This document shows positions 8,932 to 18,088 of a DNA stretch of 64,000 bases, piece after piece. Positions within the stretch are counted from its first letter, which is position 1. The number at the start of each line of letters is the position of its first letter. Position numbers and translations under genes: made by a program. This DNA comes from Betaproteobacteria bacterium (lineage in GTDB: Bacteria > Pseudomonadota > Gammaproteobacteria > Burkholderiales > Usitatibacteraceae), in the NCBI GenBank assembly GCA_016720855.1, contig JADKJU010000001.1:1295501-1359500 (forward strand), read 5' to 3'. The notes under the pieces were generated by a model that worked only from the letters and a program-made list of their open reading frames with translations, had not been told where the DNA came from and ran no database searches.

Positions 8932-9141
8932 TCAACGCAGCTTTCGGCCGGTGAACTCCTCCTCGATCGACTCGCGGTAGTAGCTCGCGGCCGAAGGCGA
9001 GCTCATCAGGCGCCGGTACACCTCCGGCGACACGTTGGCGTACTCGTAGGTGCCCGCCGTGGTCTCGACGACCAGCGTCCGGTTCTTCTCGTCGTATCCC
9101 GCGGCTCGCAGGCCCGTGGCGTTCAGCCTCTTCATCTCCAT
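8932..9141 (-). CDS. KTSC domain protein
   Basis: A 69-residue protein matching the KTSC family along its whole length: an N-terminal strand, GYDEKNRTLVVET, then YEYANVSPEVYRRLMSS and SYYRESIEEEF. KTSC is a small domain, often found alone or beside RNA/DNA metabolism genes, with no established biochemical activity. It ends 62 nt from the right arm of the large hairpin element. The start is the first ATG; ATG-2 (MKRLNA) is an alternative. Confidence 0.85.
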   Translation of the reverse strand: MEMKRLNATGLRAAGYDEKNRTLVVETTAGTYEYANVSPEVYRRLMSSPSAASYYRESIEEEFTGRKLR

Positions 9142-9166
9142 CGCCTTCCTCCCTTTCGGATCCGTC

Positions 9167-9757
9167 TCAACCGCCCGCCGGCGCCGGTTCCGCCGCGGGT
9201 TCCTGCTTGACTGCCTCGATCTGGATTGCGATCTTCACTTCGTCGCCCACGAAGCTGGAGTAGGCGGTCATGCCGAAGTCCGAGCGATTGACAGTCGCGA
9301 CGACGTCGGCGCCGCACGTGAGGCGCACGAAGAACGGCAGCCGCGTACAGCCGAAGCGCACGATGTCCAGAACGACAGGGCGCTTGACGCCCAACAGCGT
9401 GAAATCCCCCGTGGTCCGCTTCGGGACGCCGGCCTCGAACACGATCGAGCGCGAGCGATAGGTCATCGCCGGGAAGTGCTCGGCGCTGAAGAAATCCTCC
9501 CCCTTGAGCATCGCGTCGAGCAACTTGTTACCCGTGCTCAGAGCGCTCACGTCGATGGTGACGTCGATCGAGCCGGTTCCCGCGTCGCGGTCGAGGGCGA
9601 TGCTCCCCGTTGTATGCTCGAATCGCCCGCGTAGCGTGGAGATGCCGAGGTGGCTCACCTCGAACGAAGGGTAGGTATGGCCCGGGTCGACCACGAAGTC
9701 TTCAGGGGCAGACCACGCCGGCATCGCCATCGCGGCCAGCAGCACCGCCGCGGACAT
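9167..9757 (-). CDS. YceI family periplasmic protein
   Basis: From the ATG at 9757 the product is 196 residues with a short signal peptide (MSAAVLLAAMAMPAWSA). The mature part has the YceI lipocalin-like pattern: VDPGHTYPSFEVSHLGISTL, RGRFEHTTGSI, LLDAMLKGEDFFSAEHFPAM, a GDFTLLGVKRPVVL strand, and FGMTAYSSFVGDEVKI near the end. YceI proteins bind isoprenoid-type lipids in the periplasm. The gene lies 53 nt downstream of msrA on the same strand and may be cotranscribed. An in-frame ATG at 9835 exists but would overlap the msrA stop and precede the signal peptide. Confidence 0.92.
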   Translation of the reverse strand: MSAAVLLAAMAMPAWSAPEDFVVDPGHTYPSFEVSHLGISTLRGRFEHTTGSIALDRDAGTGSIDVTIDVSALSTGNKLLDAMLKGEDFFSAEHFPAMTYRSRSIVFEAGVPKRTTGDFTLLGVKRPVVLDIVRFGCTRLPFFVRLTCGADVVATVNRSDFGMTAYSSFVGDEVKIAIQIEAVKQEPAAEPAPAGG

Positions 9758-9810
9758 CGGCGCGCGGCGCTCGAACGCCCCTTCCCGATCGCGTGGCCGG
9801 GAATCGTCGC

Positions 9811-10413
9811 TCACTTGCCCGCCTTGTCGCCCCACAACTCGCGCAGCCGCGCGTCGCGTCCGCAGCCGTTGCGGTAGAACTTGTAGCGCACCGGGTTCTT
9901 CAGGTAGTAGTTCTGGTGGTAGTCCTCGGCGGGGTAGAAGGTTCCGGCCATCTCCACGGGCGTGACGAGGGGCGCCTTGAAGGGCTTCGACTTTTCGAGC
10001 GCGGCCTTCGAGGCTTCCGCCGCCTTCCGCTGCGCCTCGGTGTGATAGAAGATCCCGGTGCGGTACTGGGTCCCGGAATCGCAGAACTGCCGGTCGCGAA
10101 CCGTGGGATCGATGTTCACCCAGAACACCTCGAGGAGCTTCTCGTAGGTGACCTTCTTCGGGTCATAGACGACCTGCATTGCCTCCGTGTGCCCGGTCGA
10201 GCCCGAGGAAACCTGTTCGTACGTGGGGTTGGCGGTGCGCCCGCCGATGTAGCCGGAAGTGGTCGAGATCACGCCGGGAATCGCGTCGTAGGGCGGCTCC
10301 ATGCACCAGAAGCAGCCGCCGGCGAAGGTGGCTTTCTCGGTGGCGGCCTGTGCCAGGGCGCCGGCCGGGACAGCCAGTGCTGCAACGAGGGTGAGGATCT
10401 TCAGGACTCGCAT
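9811..10413 (-). CDS. msrA: Peptide-methionine (S)-S-oxide reductase MsrA, exported
   Basis: The 200-residue product carries a signal peptide (MRVLKILTLVAALAVPAGALA) followed by the catalytic motif FAGGCFWCMEPPYD, where the first Cys is the nucleophile. Downstream motifs GYIGGRTANPTYEQVSSGST, HTEAMQVVYDP, RDRQFCDSGTQYR and AEDYHQNY are typical MsrA. It reduces S-methionine sulfoxide in proteins; the leader places it in the periplasm, where many MsrA proteins are not found. The start at 10413 was chosen because it opens the signal peptide. No MsrB gene is adjacent. Confidence 0.96.
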   Translation of the reverse strand: MRVLKILTLVAALAVPAGALAQAATEKATFAGGCFWCMEPPYDAIPGVISTTSGYIGGRTANPTYEQVSSGSTGHTEAMQVVYDPKKVTYEKLLEVFWVNIDPTVRDRQFCDSGTQYRTGIFYHTEAQRKAAEASKAALEKSKPFKAPLVTPVEMAGTFYPAEDYHQNYYLKNPVRYKFYRNGCGRDARLRELWGDKAGK

Positions 10414-10495
10414 CGACTTCTCCGCACGGGAACCGGGATGGGGTGCGTCGTTCGACCGCGCCGGGTCCCGGGAATTCCCGGCGCCCCGCAGGATC

Positions 10496-11398
10496 TCATG
10501 GCCGGCCCCAAAGCCACGCCGCGCCGCGCACGCCGCCCGAGTCCCCATGGACCGGCGGCACGAGGCGCGTGCGCACCTCATCGGAAAACACGCACGGACC
10601 CCAAAGGCGCGGCACGCGGTCGTAGAGCCGCGAGAGGTTCGAAAGCCCGCCGCCCAGGACGATCACGTCCGGATCGACGATGTTCATCACGATCGCCAGG
10701 GACCGGGCGAGGCGCCCCTCGTACCGGCACAACGTCGCTTCGCATCCGGCATCGCCACCGGCAGCGCGACGCGCGATCTCGGCGGTCTCGAGACGCTCGC
10801 CTGTGGCGTGCTCGTGGTCCGCGGCCAGGCCCGGCCCCGAAAGATACGATTCGACGCAGCCCCGGCGCCCGCAATAGCAGGACGGAAGGGGCCTGTCCTC
10901 GTCGCCGGCCATCGGCAACGGGTTGTGCCCCCACTCCCCGGCAATTGCATTGGCCCCGGTGAGAACCCGCCCCTCCACGACGATCCCTGCGCCCACACCC
11001 GTCCCGAGGATCACGCCGAACACGATGGACGCGCCTCGCGCCGCGCCGTCCACCGCCTCCGACAGCGCGAAGCAGTTGGCGTCATTGGCGAGCCGCACCT
11101 CGCGGCCCAGGCGCGATTCGAGGTCCGCCTTGAACGGCCGGTCATTGAGGCGGGTGGAATTGGAATTCTTCACGAGCCCGGTGGCGAGCGACAGGGCGCC
11201 CGGCATGGCAATGCCGACCGCGCAGCGCACGCCGCGTTCGCGCTCGGCATCCGCGACCAGCCCCGCGATGGCGTCCAGGATCGCGGCGTAGTCCCCCGCT
11301 GGCGTGACGACGCGCCGCCGCAGCACCTCGGCGCCGGTGTCGTCGAGGACCGCGATCTCGATCTTGCTGCCGCCCAGGTCGATGCCGATTCGTTCCAT
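10496..11398 (-). CDS. ROK family sugar kinase (fructokinase / N-acetylglucosamine kinase type)
   Basis: The 300-residue protein begins MERIGIDLGGSKIEIAVLDD, the phosphate-binding motif of ROK kinases. It has GVILGTGVGAGIV, EWGHNPL and the zinc-binding signature CYCGRRGCVESYLSG (His of EWGH plus three Cys). These residues fit the E. coli Mak/NagK group, which phosphorylates fructose, glucose or GlcNAc using ATP. The Asp of the catalytic base is in LANDANCFAL. The start at 11398 is the first codon of the domain. A CRP-like palindrome lies 44 nt upstream. Confidence 0.92.
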   Translation of the reverse strand: MERIGIDLGGSKIEIAVLDDTGAEVLRRRVVTPAGDYAAILDAIAGLVADAERERGVRCAVGIAMPGALSLATGLVKNSNSTRLNDRPFKADLESRLGREVRLANDANCFALSEAVDGAARGASIVFGVILGTGVGAGIVVEGRVLTGANAIAGEWGHNPLPMAGDEDRPLPSCYCGRRGCVESYLSGPGLAADHEHATGERLETAEIARRAAGGDAGCEATLCRYEGRLARSLAIVMNIVDPDVIVLGGGLSNLSRLYDRVPRLWGPCVFSDEVRTRLVPPVHGDSGGVRGAAWLWGRP

Positions 11399-11441
11399 GC
11401 GTGGCGCGACTATAGCCGAATATTTCAGGTGCAATTCGCGG

Positions 11442-11457
11442 TGTGAGCCACGTCACA
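11442..11457. promoter_or_regulatory. CRP/Vfr-type palindrome
   Basis: TGTGA-N6-TCACA, the exact CRP half-site consensus with 6-bp spacing; the symmetry extends one base on each side. It is 44 nt upstream of the ROK kinase ATG and 135 nt upstream of the GGDEF-EAL gene, so either divergent promoter could be affected. Binding is inferred from the consensus only. Confidence 0.55.
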
Positions 11458-11591
11458 CCGCTTGCGAGCGCGCGAACCGATAGTGGGGCCACAAGCAGTG
11501 AACAACCCCGCAAGCGCGCACTTTGGCGAAAGCCCGGGCCGGGGGCACACCCGGCCCGGGCACGCCTTTTAAGGACGATTCGACTCCACCG

Positions 11592-14486
11592 ATGATCGCT
11601 TCCGTTCGCGCCCTCGTTTCCCTGTCGCTCCGCGCGAAGCTGGTGGTGTCGCTGCTCCTCTTCGAGGCCACGAGCCTCGCCTTCCTGGTGTGGCACGGGC
11701 ACCAGTTCGACATCACGCGCGCCGAGGCGGAGTTCCAGTCCTCCATTTCCCAGATCCGTCCGCTGTTCAATGCCGCGTTGGCGCCGGCGCTCGCCGGGGA
11801 CGACGCGCTGCAGATCGTGAGAGCGATCGATGCGGTGCGCCGCATGCGCGGCATGACCTACCTCGTCGTGCACGACGGCGAGGGCCGCATCATCGCCGCA
11901 GAAGGCTGGCCGGCTGGCAAGGCCCTGCCCGGTCTCGACGCCACGCTCGAAGCCTCCCTGCCCAAGGGAAGGTTCGACACGATGTTTCCCCTCGCTCTGG
12001 GGGAGCGGACCGTCGGCAACGTCCACGTGGGAATCACCACCGCCCCGTGGCGCGAGGCCATCGACCGGCAGTTCGCGGACGCGATCTTCAAGGCGACGAG
12101 CGCGTTCTTCATGTCGGTCCTCATCTTCCTCGTGGTGGTGAACCCGCTCGCGCGCCGGCTCGAGCGGCTGCGCAGTGCCTCCGAGCGCATCGCCGGCGGC
12201 GACTATTCCATCCGCATCCGGCAGGATGACACCGACGACGTCGGGCTCCTCGCTCGCGCCTTCAACGACATGGCCGGCCAGGTGCAGGCGCGGATGTCGG
12301 ACCTGGAGGCGAGCCGGCAGCGTTTCCACGCCTTCGCGGACTACACCTACGACGTGGAACTCTGGTTCGGGCCCACCGGGCGCCTCCTGTGGATCAACAA
12401 GTCGGTCGAACGGCTCGTCGGCTACACGCCCGAGGAATGCCTGGCCGACCGCGAGTTCCCGTTCTCGCGCATCCACCCTGACGACCGCGAGGCCGCCTTC
12501 GAACGCAGCGTGGCGGCGCTCGCGGCGCAATCGACCGGTTCCGACTTCGAATTCCGCGTCCTCAAGAAGGACGGCACCGTGGAGTGGGTGAGCAATTCCT
12601 GGCAGCCCATCTACGCGCCGGACGGGAAATTCCTGGGCCTGCGCTCGAGCCTGAACTCGATCAAGGCGCTCAAGGACACGGAAATGAGCCTGCGCAGCAC
12701 GCTGGCGCGGCTCGAAGAGGTGAACGACCTGCAGGTGCTCACTTCCGAGAGCCTGCGCATGGAGCGCTCGCGGCTGTTGTCGCTCCTGTCCGCGATGGAC
12801 TTCGGCGTGGCGCTCGTCGATCCGTCGCGCAAGATCATCTATTCCAACCCTGCTTTCGCCGAGGTCTGGTCGATCCCGGTTCACGAAGCGGTGCTGGGGC
12901 TCGAGCTCGTCAAGGCCCTGGAACTCGCCGAGGATGTGGTGGCCGACCTGGAAGCCTTCACCTCCCGGCTGCCGGACCTCGTGGCGAGCCGCCATGTCTC
13001 CCCCGCGGAGGAATTGAAGCTCCGGTCCGGGCGCATCCTGCGGCTGCGAGTCTGCCCTGTGCAGGACCTGGCGGGCACGAGCCTGGGTGCGGTGCTCATC
13101 CACGAGGACATCACGCTGGCCCGCGAGAGCGAGACGCAGCTCGCCTTCCTGGCGGAACGCGACCCGCTCACGGGCCTGTACAACCGGCGCCGCTTCGAGC
13201 GCGAGCTGACCGAGCGCATGGACCACGCGTCGAGGGAGAAGCAGCGCCTGGCCCTGCTCTTCTTCGACCTGGACGAGTTCAAGAGCGTGAACGACCTCTT
13301 CGGCCATCGCATGGGCGACGCGGTCCTGCTGCAGGTGGCCGGCGAGATCCGCACGCACCTCAGGCGCAACGAGTTCTTCGCGCGCATCGGAGGCGACGAG
13401 TTCGCTCTGGTGGTCGGCGACATCGGCGACGAGCACCTGCACCTGCTCGCCGACCGGCTGATGAGCGTGGTGGGCGCGATGAGCTTCACCCTGGGCGAGG
13501 TGCGCCTCTCCCTCACCTCGAGCCTGGGCATCGCCGTGTACCCCAGGGACGCGGCGACGCCGCAGGACCTGATCGCGCACGCCGACGCCGCGATGTACCA
13601 GGCCAAGGATGCCGGCAAGAACACCTGGCGCGTCTATCGACCCGATCACACCGCGACGCTGCGCCAGCGCTCGCTCGTCACGTGGAACGATCGCATCCGC
13701 TTCGGGCTGCGCAACGACGGCTTCGAGATTCACCTGCAGGGCATCTTCGACACCACGACCCGGAAGCGGCGCCACCACGAGGCCCTGGTGCGGATGCGGG
13801 ACGGCCCGGACGGCAAGCTCCTGCTGCCCGGCGCGTTCATCGGCTTCGCGGAGAAGTCCAACCTCATCATCGACCTGGACCACTGGGTGGTGGCGCACGT
13901 GATCGACATGCTGGCCGCCGACGCATCCCTGGCGCCCGTGGCGGTGAACATTTCCGGCCGCTCGATCGACGAGCCCGGGATGACGGACTACATCCGTTCG
14001 CAGCTCTCCGCGCGGGGCGTCGATCCGGCGCGGCTCTATGTCGAGATCACGGAGACGGCGGCCATCCGCGACATGCGCGACGCGCAGCGGTTCATCCTCG
14101 ACCTGCACGACACCGGCTGCAAGGTCTGCCTGGACGATTTTGGCGCCGGCTACTCGACCTTCGCCTATATCAAGCAGCTGCCGGTGGACGTGATCAAGAT
14201 CGACGGCCTGTTCGTGAAGAACCTGGCGCGCGAGCGCGACAATCAGGTGTTCGTGCGCGCCATGCTCGATATCGCCCGCGGTTTCGGCAAGGAGGTGGTC
14301 GCCGAGGCGGTGGAAGACGAGCACACGCTCGACATCCTGCGCGGCTATGGCGTGGAAATGGCGCAGGGCTACGTATTCGAGATGCCCTTCCCCGTCGCCC
14401 ACCCGCGCGAAGTGGCGCAACGCGCCGAAACCTCGGCCGTGATCGTGCGGCCCAACTTCGTCGAGCGCCGCCGCGCCGCCCGCTAG
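11592..14486 (+). CDS. Membrane HAMP-PAS-PAS-GGDEF-EAL cyclic-di-GMP protein
   Basis: The 964-residue protein has two membrane segments (about 12-32 and 170-190) enclosing a periplasmic sensor domain. HAMP follows at about 185-240 (PLARRLERLRSASERIAGGD), then two PAS domains at about 246-370 and 395-510. GGDEF is intact near residue 600 (ARIGGDEFALV) but the inhibitory I-site is RRNE rather than RxxD. The EAL domain keeps its key residues: EALVR near 730, VNIS, EITET, DDFGAGYS, KIDGLFV and EAVED. Both diguanylate cyclase and phosphodiesterase activities are therefore possible. The start at 11592 was chosen over the in-frame ATG at 11523 because it gives a typical membrane-anchored N-terminus. 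Confidence 0.95.
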   Translation: MIASVRALVSLSLRAKLVVSLLLFEATSLAFLVWHGHQFDITRAEAEFQSSISQIRPLFNAALAPALAGDDALQIVRAIDAVRRMRGMTYLVVHDGEGRIIAAEGWPAGKALPGLDATLEASLPKGRFDTMFPLALGERTVGNVHVGITTAPWREAIDRQFADAIFKATSAFFMSVLIFLVVVNPLARRLERLRSASERIAGGDYSIRIRQDDTDDVGLLARAFNDMAGQVQARMSDLEASRQRFHAFADYTYDVELWFGPTGRLLWINKSVERLVGYTPEECLADREFPFSRIHPDDREAAFERSVAALAAQSTGSDFEFRVLKKDGTVEWVSNSWQPIYAPDGKFLGLRSSLNSIKALKDTEMSLRSTLARLEEVNDLQVLTSESLRMERSRLLSLLSAMDFGVALVDPSRKIIYSNPAFAEVWSIPVHEAVLGLELVKALELAEDVVADLEAFTSRLPDLVASRHVSPAEELKLRSGRILRLRVCPVQDLAGTSLGAVLIHEDITLARESETQLAFLAERDPLTGLYNRRRFERELTERMDHASREKQRLALLFFDLDEFKSVNDLFGHRMGDAVLLQVAGEIRTHLRRNEFFARIGGDEFALVVGDIGDEHLHLLADRLMSVVGAMSFTLGEVRLSLTSSLGIAVYPRDAATPQDLIAHADAAMYQAKDAGKNTWRVYRPDHTATLRQRSLVTWNDRIRFGLRNDGFEIHLQGIFDTTTRKRRHHEALVRMRDGPDGKLLLPGAFIGFAEKSNLIIDLDHWVVAHVIDMLAADASLAPVAVNISGRSIDEPGMTDYIRSQLSARGVDPARLYVEITETAAIRDMRDAQRFILDLHDTGCKVCLDDFGAGYSTFAYIKQLPVDVIKIDGLFVKNLARERDNQVFVRAMLDIARGFGKEVVAEAVEDEHTLDILRGYGVEMAQGYVFEMPFPVAHPREVAQRAETSAVIVRPNFVERRRAAR

Positions 14487-14491
14487 AAAAA

Positions 14492-14502
14492 GGGGACAGA
14501 CC
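14492..14502 (+). repeat. Left target-site duplication of the IS element
   Basis: GGGGACAGACC, an exact copy of 15606-15616 on the other side of the element. The duplicated bases are half of a REP-like GGGGACAGACCCC palindrome. Confidence 0.85.
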
Positions 14503-14514
14503 ACTACTGTCCGG

Positions 14515-15569
<1,055 letters not shown>

Positions 15570-15605
15570 TTTTGTCTCACCCCGTCACGTTAACCGGACA
15601 GTAGT

Positions 15606-15646
15606 GGGGACAGACCCCTTTTCAGATAAAGGGGTCTGTCCCCTTT
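15606..15646. repeat. REP-like inverted pair; right target duplication
   Basis: GGGGACAGACCCCTTTT, a 5-nt spacer CAGAT, then AAAGGGGTCTGTCCCCTTT. The two units are inverted copies. The first 11 bases (15606-15616) are the right target duplication of the IS. Removing the IS restores a symmetric AAAAAGGGGACAGACCCCTTTT unit joined to the inverted copy. Confidence 0.8.
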
Positions 15647-15999
15647 CTGCGCGGGTGGTCGCGGGAGGGGATGCGGTAGAGCCAGAGGGCGAGGGTGACG
15701 CCGAAGAGCGCGAGCGCGGCCTTGAGCCACGGCGGCTTCACGAAGAAGGTGATGGAGGCGGCCAGCGTGCCCGACATGAGCGCGATGCCCCACAGCTTCG
15801 TCTTCCACGGGATGGCGCGATGCCGCTCCCATTCGGAGACGATCGGGCCGAAGGTCCTGTGGTCGAGGAGCCATCGGTGGAACCTCGGCGAGGAGCGCGC
15901 GAAGCACGCCGCGGCGAGCAACATGAAGGGCGTGGTCGGCAGCACCGGGAGAACGATCCCCGCGACTCCCAGGCCGACCGCGACGAAACCCGCGCTCAT
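15622..15999 (-). CDS. DUF454 (YbaN) family inner-membrane protein
   Basis: From the ATG at 15999 the product is 125 residues. It shows the DUF454 signature GIVLPVLPTTPFMLLAAACF followed by ARSSPRFHRWLLDHRTFGPI and WERHRAIPWKTK, with three to four membrane segments. Function is unknown. A GTG at 16014 would add five residues and is a reasonable alternative, since family members often have a slightly longer N-terminus. The last residues (RKGTDPFI) are encoded by the adjacent REP-like repeat, so the gene probably gained its stop codon from that repeat. Confidence 0.88.
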   Translation of the reverse strand: MSAGFVAVGLGVAGIVLPVLPTTPFMLLAAACFARSSPRFHRWLLDHRTFGPIVSEWERHRAIPWKTKLWGIALMSGTLAASITFFVKPPWLKAALALFGVTLALWLYRIPSRDHPRRKGTDPFI

Positions 16000-16074
16000 G
16001 AGGGCGATCCGCACCGCGCGCGAATCGTGGACGCGCGCAGGGCACCGGGGCGCCCCCACGCTAGAATGCGCGCC

Positions 16075-16782
16075 ATGAACCTGCTTATCGTCGCGACCAT
16101 CGCAGTCGGGCTTTTCGTCGACCAGCACGCGGGCGTCCACGGCCAGCTCGCCGTGAACGTCCTCGCGTGGGCCGTGCTGGCCCGCCTCTGGTTCGCCTCC
16201 GCTCCCGCGCAACGCCCCGCCCTCCTCGCCTGCCTCGTCTACGCCACCGCCGGCGAAGTGTTCCTCTCGCTGGGGTGGGGCCTGTACGACTACCGCCTCG
16301 GCAACATCCCGCTCTTCGTGCCGCCGGGGCATGTCCTGCTCTTCTACCTCGGTACGCAAATCGCCGCCCGCTTGCAGGACGGCGCCGAATGGTGGATCGC
16401 CGCGATGGCCCTCCCGATCGTCGCTGCGTTCGCGTGGACCGGCCGGGACACGTTCGGCCCGTTCCTCTTCGCGCTGTTCCTCGCCTGCATGTTCCTGTCG
16501 AACTCGCGCAAGCTGTACGCAACGATGCTGGTGCTGTCACTCGCGATGGAATTGTGGGGGACGTGGCTGGGCAACTGGGCCTGGCGCCGCGAGGTGCCTT
16601 GGCTCGGGCTCGTCACCGACAACCCGCCGCTCTCGGCGGGCGCCTTCTACGCGGCGCTCGACATGCTCGTGGTGAGCACCGTCGCCGCGTGGCGCCGTCA
16701 GCCGCCCGCGAGCCCCATCCTCACGCCCAGCACGGCCTCGCACCAGGCCGCGACCTGCAGCGCGCGCTCGTCCTCGCGATAA
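16075..16782 (+). CDS. Polytopic membrane protein of unknown function
   Basis: A 235-residue protein with about seven hydrophobic helices (LLIVATIAVGLFV, ALLACLVYATAGEVFLSL, VLLFYLGTQIA, FLFALFLACMFLS, LALAMELWGTW-type segment). I do not recognise the family. The motif GEVFLSLGWGLYDYR and the segment AMELWGTWLGNWAW are the most distinctive features. An ATG nine bases upstream (16066) is possible. Its last 85 nt overlap the convergent amidase gene, so the final 28 residues (rich in Ser, Ala and Thr) are antisense to amidase codons and may be poorly conserved. Confidence 0.75.
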   Translation: MNLLIVATIAVGLFVDQHAGVHGQLAVNVLAWAVLARLWFASAPAQRPALLACLVYATAGEVFLSLGWGLYDYRLGNIPLFVPPGHVLLFYLGTQIAARLQDGAEWWIAAMALPIVAAFAWTGRDTFGPFLFALFLACMFLSNSRKLYATMLVLSLAMELWGTWLGNWAWRREVPWLGLVTDNPPLSAGAFYAALDMLVVSTVAAWRRQPPASPILTPSTASHQAATCSARSSSR

Positions 16783-18044
16783 CGCCCCACGACCTGCAGC
16801 CCCAGCGGCAGGCCGCGCGGGCCGCGCCCCGAAGGCATGGTGATCGCCGGAAGCCCGGCCATCGTCCACAGCGAGCAGAACGTGGCATCCCCGGTGCTGC
16901 CGAGACCCTCGGGTGCTTCGCCCGCAGCCGGGATCGTGACGATCGCGTCGCAGCCGTCGTAGAGCCCGTCCAGCCAGCGGCGATATTCCTCGCGACGCGC
17001 GAGGTTCTTCGCTTGCTGCTCCGCCGTGATGGCCTTGCCGCGATCCAGCAGGTCGGTCAGCGGACGCGACATCTGCAGGCGGTGGCGCGATTCGAGAGAA
17101 GCGAAGCCGCGCGCCGCGTCGTAGTCCATGATCGAGCCCGAGACGTTCCACGCTTCGTTGAACGCAGGAGGCAGCGGCACGTCGCGCACCAGCGCGCCCG
17201 CGTCCTTGAGGATGGCCACGGCTTCGGTGAAGTTGGCGCGCTGGGCTTCGGAGGCGATCGACCACTTGGGCGTCTTCACCATCGCCAGCCGCGGCGCATG
17301 CCCCAGCGGCGCCAGGGGCACGGAAAGCGAGCGCATGCCGGCACGGATCCCCGTGGACTCGTCGCGCGAATCCAGTCCCATGAGGCAGGCGCCGAACCAC
17401 GCCGCATCCTCGATCGAGCGTGCGAAGACGCCCACATGGTCCAGGGTCCGGCTGAACGGGAAGACCCCGTCGCGCGAAATCGCCCCGAAGCTCGGCTTGT
17501 AGCCCACGATGCCGCAGAAGGCCGCGGGCCGGATGATCGAGCCCAATGTCTGCGTGCCGATGGCCACCGGCACATACCCCGCCGCCACCGCCGCCGCCGA
17601 CCCGCTCGACGAGCCGCCGGGAGTATGGGCAGGATTCCACGGGTTGCGCGTCTTGCCGGGGTGGCGGAAGGCGAATTCGGTGGTGACGGTCTTGCCCATC
17701 ACCAGGCCGCCCAGCGCCTCCAGGCGCCGCACGATGCCGGCGGAACGCCCCGGCACGTGGTTGGCGAAGATGCGCGAGCCCATGCGCGTGGGAATGCCGC
17801 GCGTCGCGATGATGTCCTTGACCCCCACCGGAACGCCGTAGAGGGGCAATTCCTTCAGGATGCCCCCGGAGCGCTCCTCGGCTTCGGCCATGGCTCGCGC
17901 CGGCTCGAACCACTCGAAGGCCTGGATGCGCGGCTCCAGGGCCGCCACGCGCGTGTTGAGAGCCTGGATGTAGTCCGGGACGGTGAAGCGGCCGTCCTTG
18001 AAGGCGGCATAAAGGGCGCGAAGGCCGAGGGTGTGGGGCTCCAT
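16698..18044 (-). CDS. Amidase signature family enzyme
   Basis: The 448-residue protein carries the amidase-signature Ser-cisSer-Lys machinery: GVPVGVKDIIA (Lys about 75), TPGGSSSGSAAAVAAG (cis-Ser about 150) and TLGSIIRPAAFCGIVGYKP (nucleophile Ser about 170). It is related to GatA, allophanate hydrolase and aryl amidases, hydrolysing an amide bond, but the substrate cannot be assigned. No gatB or gatC is nearby, so it is unlikely to be the Glu-tRNA amidotransferase subunit. The start at 18044 is the first Met of the domain; upstream sequence in frame is not conserved-looking. The GlcG/HbpS-like gene lies 44 nt upstream on the same strand. Confidence 0.92.
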   Translation of the reverse strand: MEPHTLGLRALYAAFKDGRFTVPDYIQALNTRVAALEPRIQAFEWFEPARAMAEAEERSGGILKELPLYGVPVGVKDIIATRGIPTRMGSRIFANHVPGRSAGIVRRLEALGGLVMGKTVTTEFAFRHPGKTRNPWNPAHTPGGSSSGSAAAVAAGYVPVAIGTQTLGSIIRPAAFCGIVGYKPSFGAISRDGVFPFSRTLDHVGVFARSIEDAAWFGACLMGLDSRDESTGIRAGMRSLSVPLAPLGHAPRLAMVKTPKWSIASEAQRANFTEAVAILKDAGALVRDVPLPPAFNEAWNVSGSIMDYDAARGFASLESRHRLQMSRPLTDLLDRGKAITAEQQAKNLARREEYRRWLDGLYDGCDAIVTIPAAGEAPEGLGSTGDATFCSLWTMAGLPAITMPSGRGPRGLPLGLQVVGRYREDERALQVAAWCEAVLGVRMGLAGG

Positions 18045-18088
18045 CCCGCTATTCTGCCGGGGGAACCGGTCGCGGCCAACCCACCCTT

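Noticed and set aside
11142..14504. 1120-codon open frame on the minus strand opposite the GGDEF-EAL gene
   Set aside because: Its translation is low complexity (His/Arg/Glu/Gly-rich) with no domain, while the other strand encodes an intact multi-domain protein. High GC opens long antisense frames.
16698..18044. GatA (Glu-tRNA amidotransferase subunit A)
   Set aside because: No gatB or gatC is adjacent and context suggests a general amidase.
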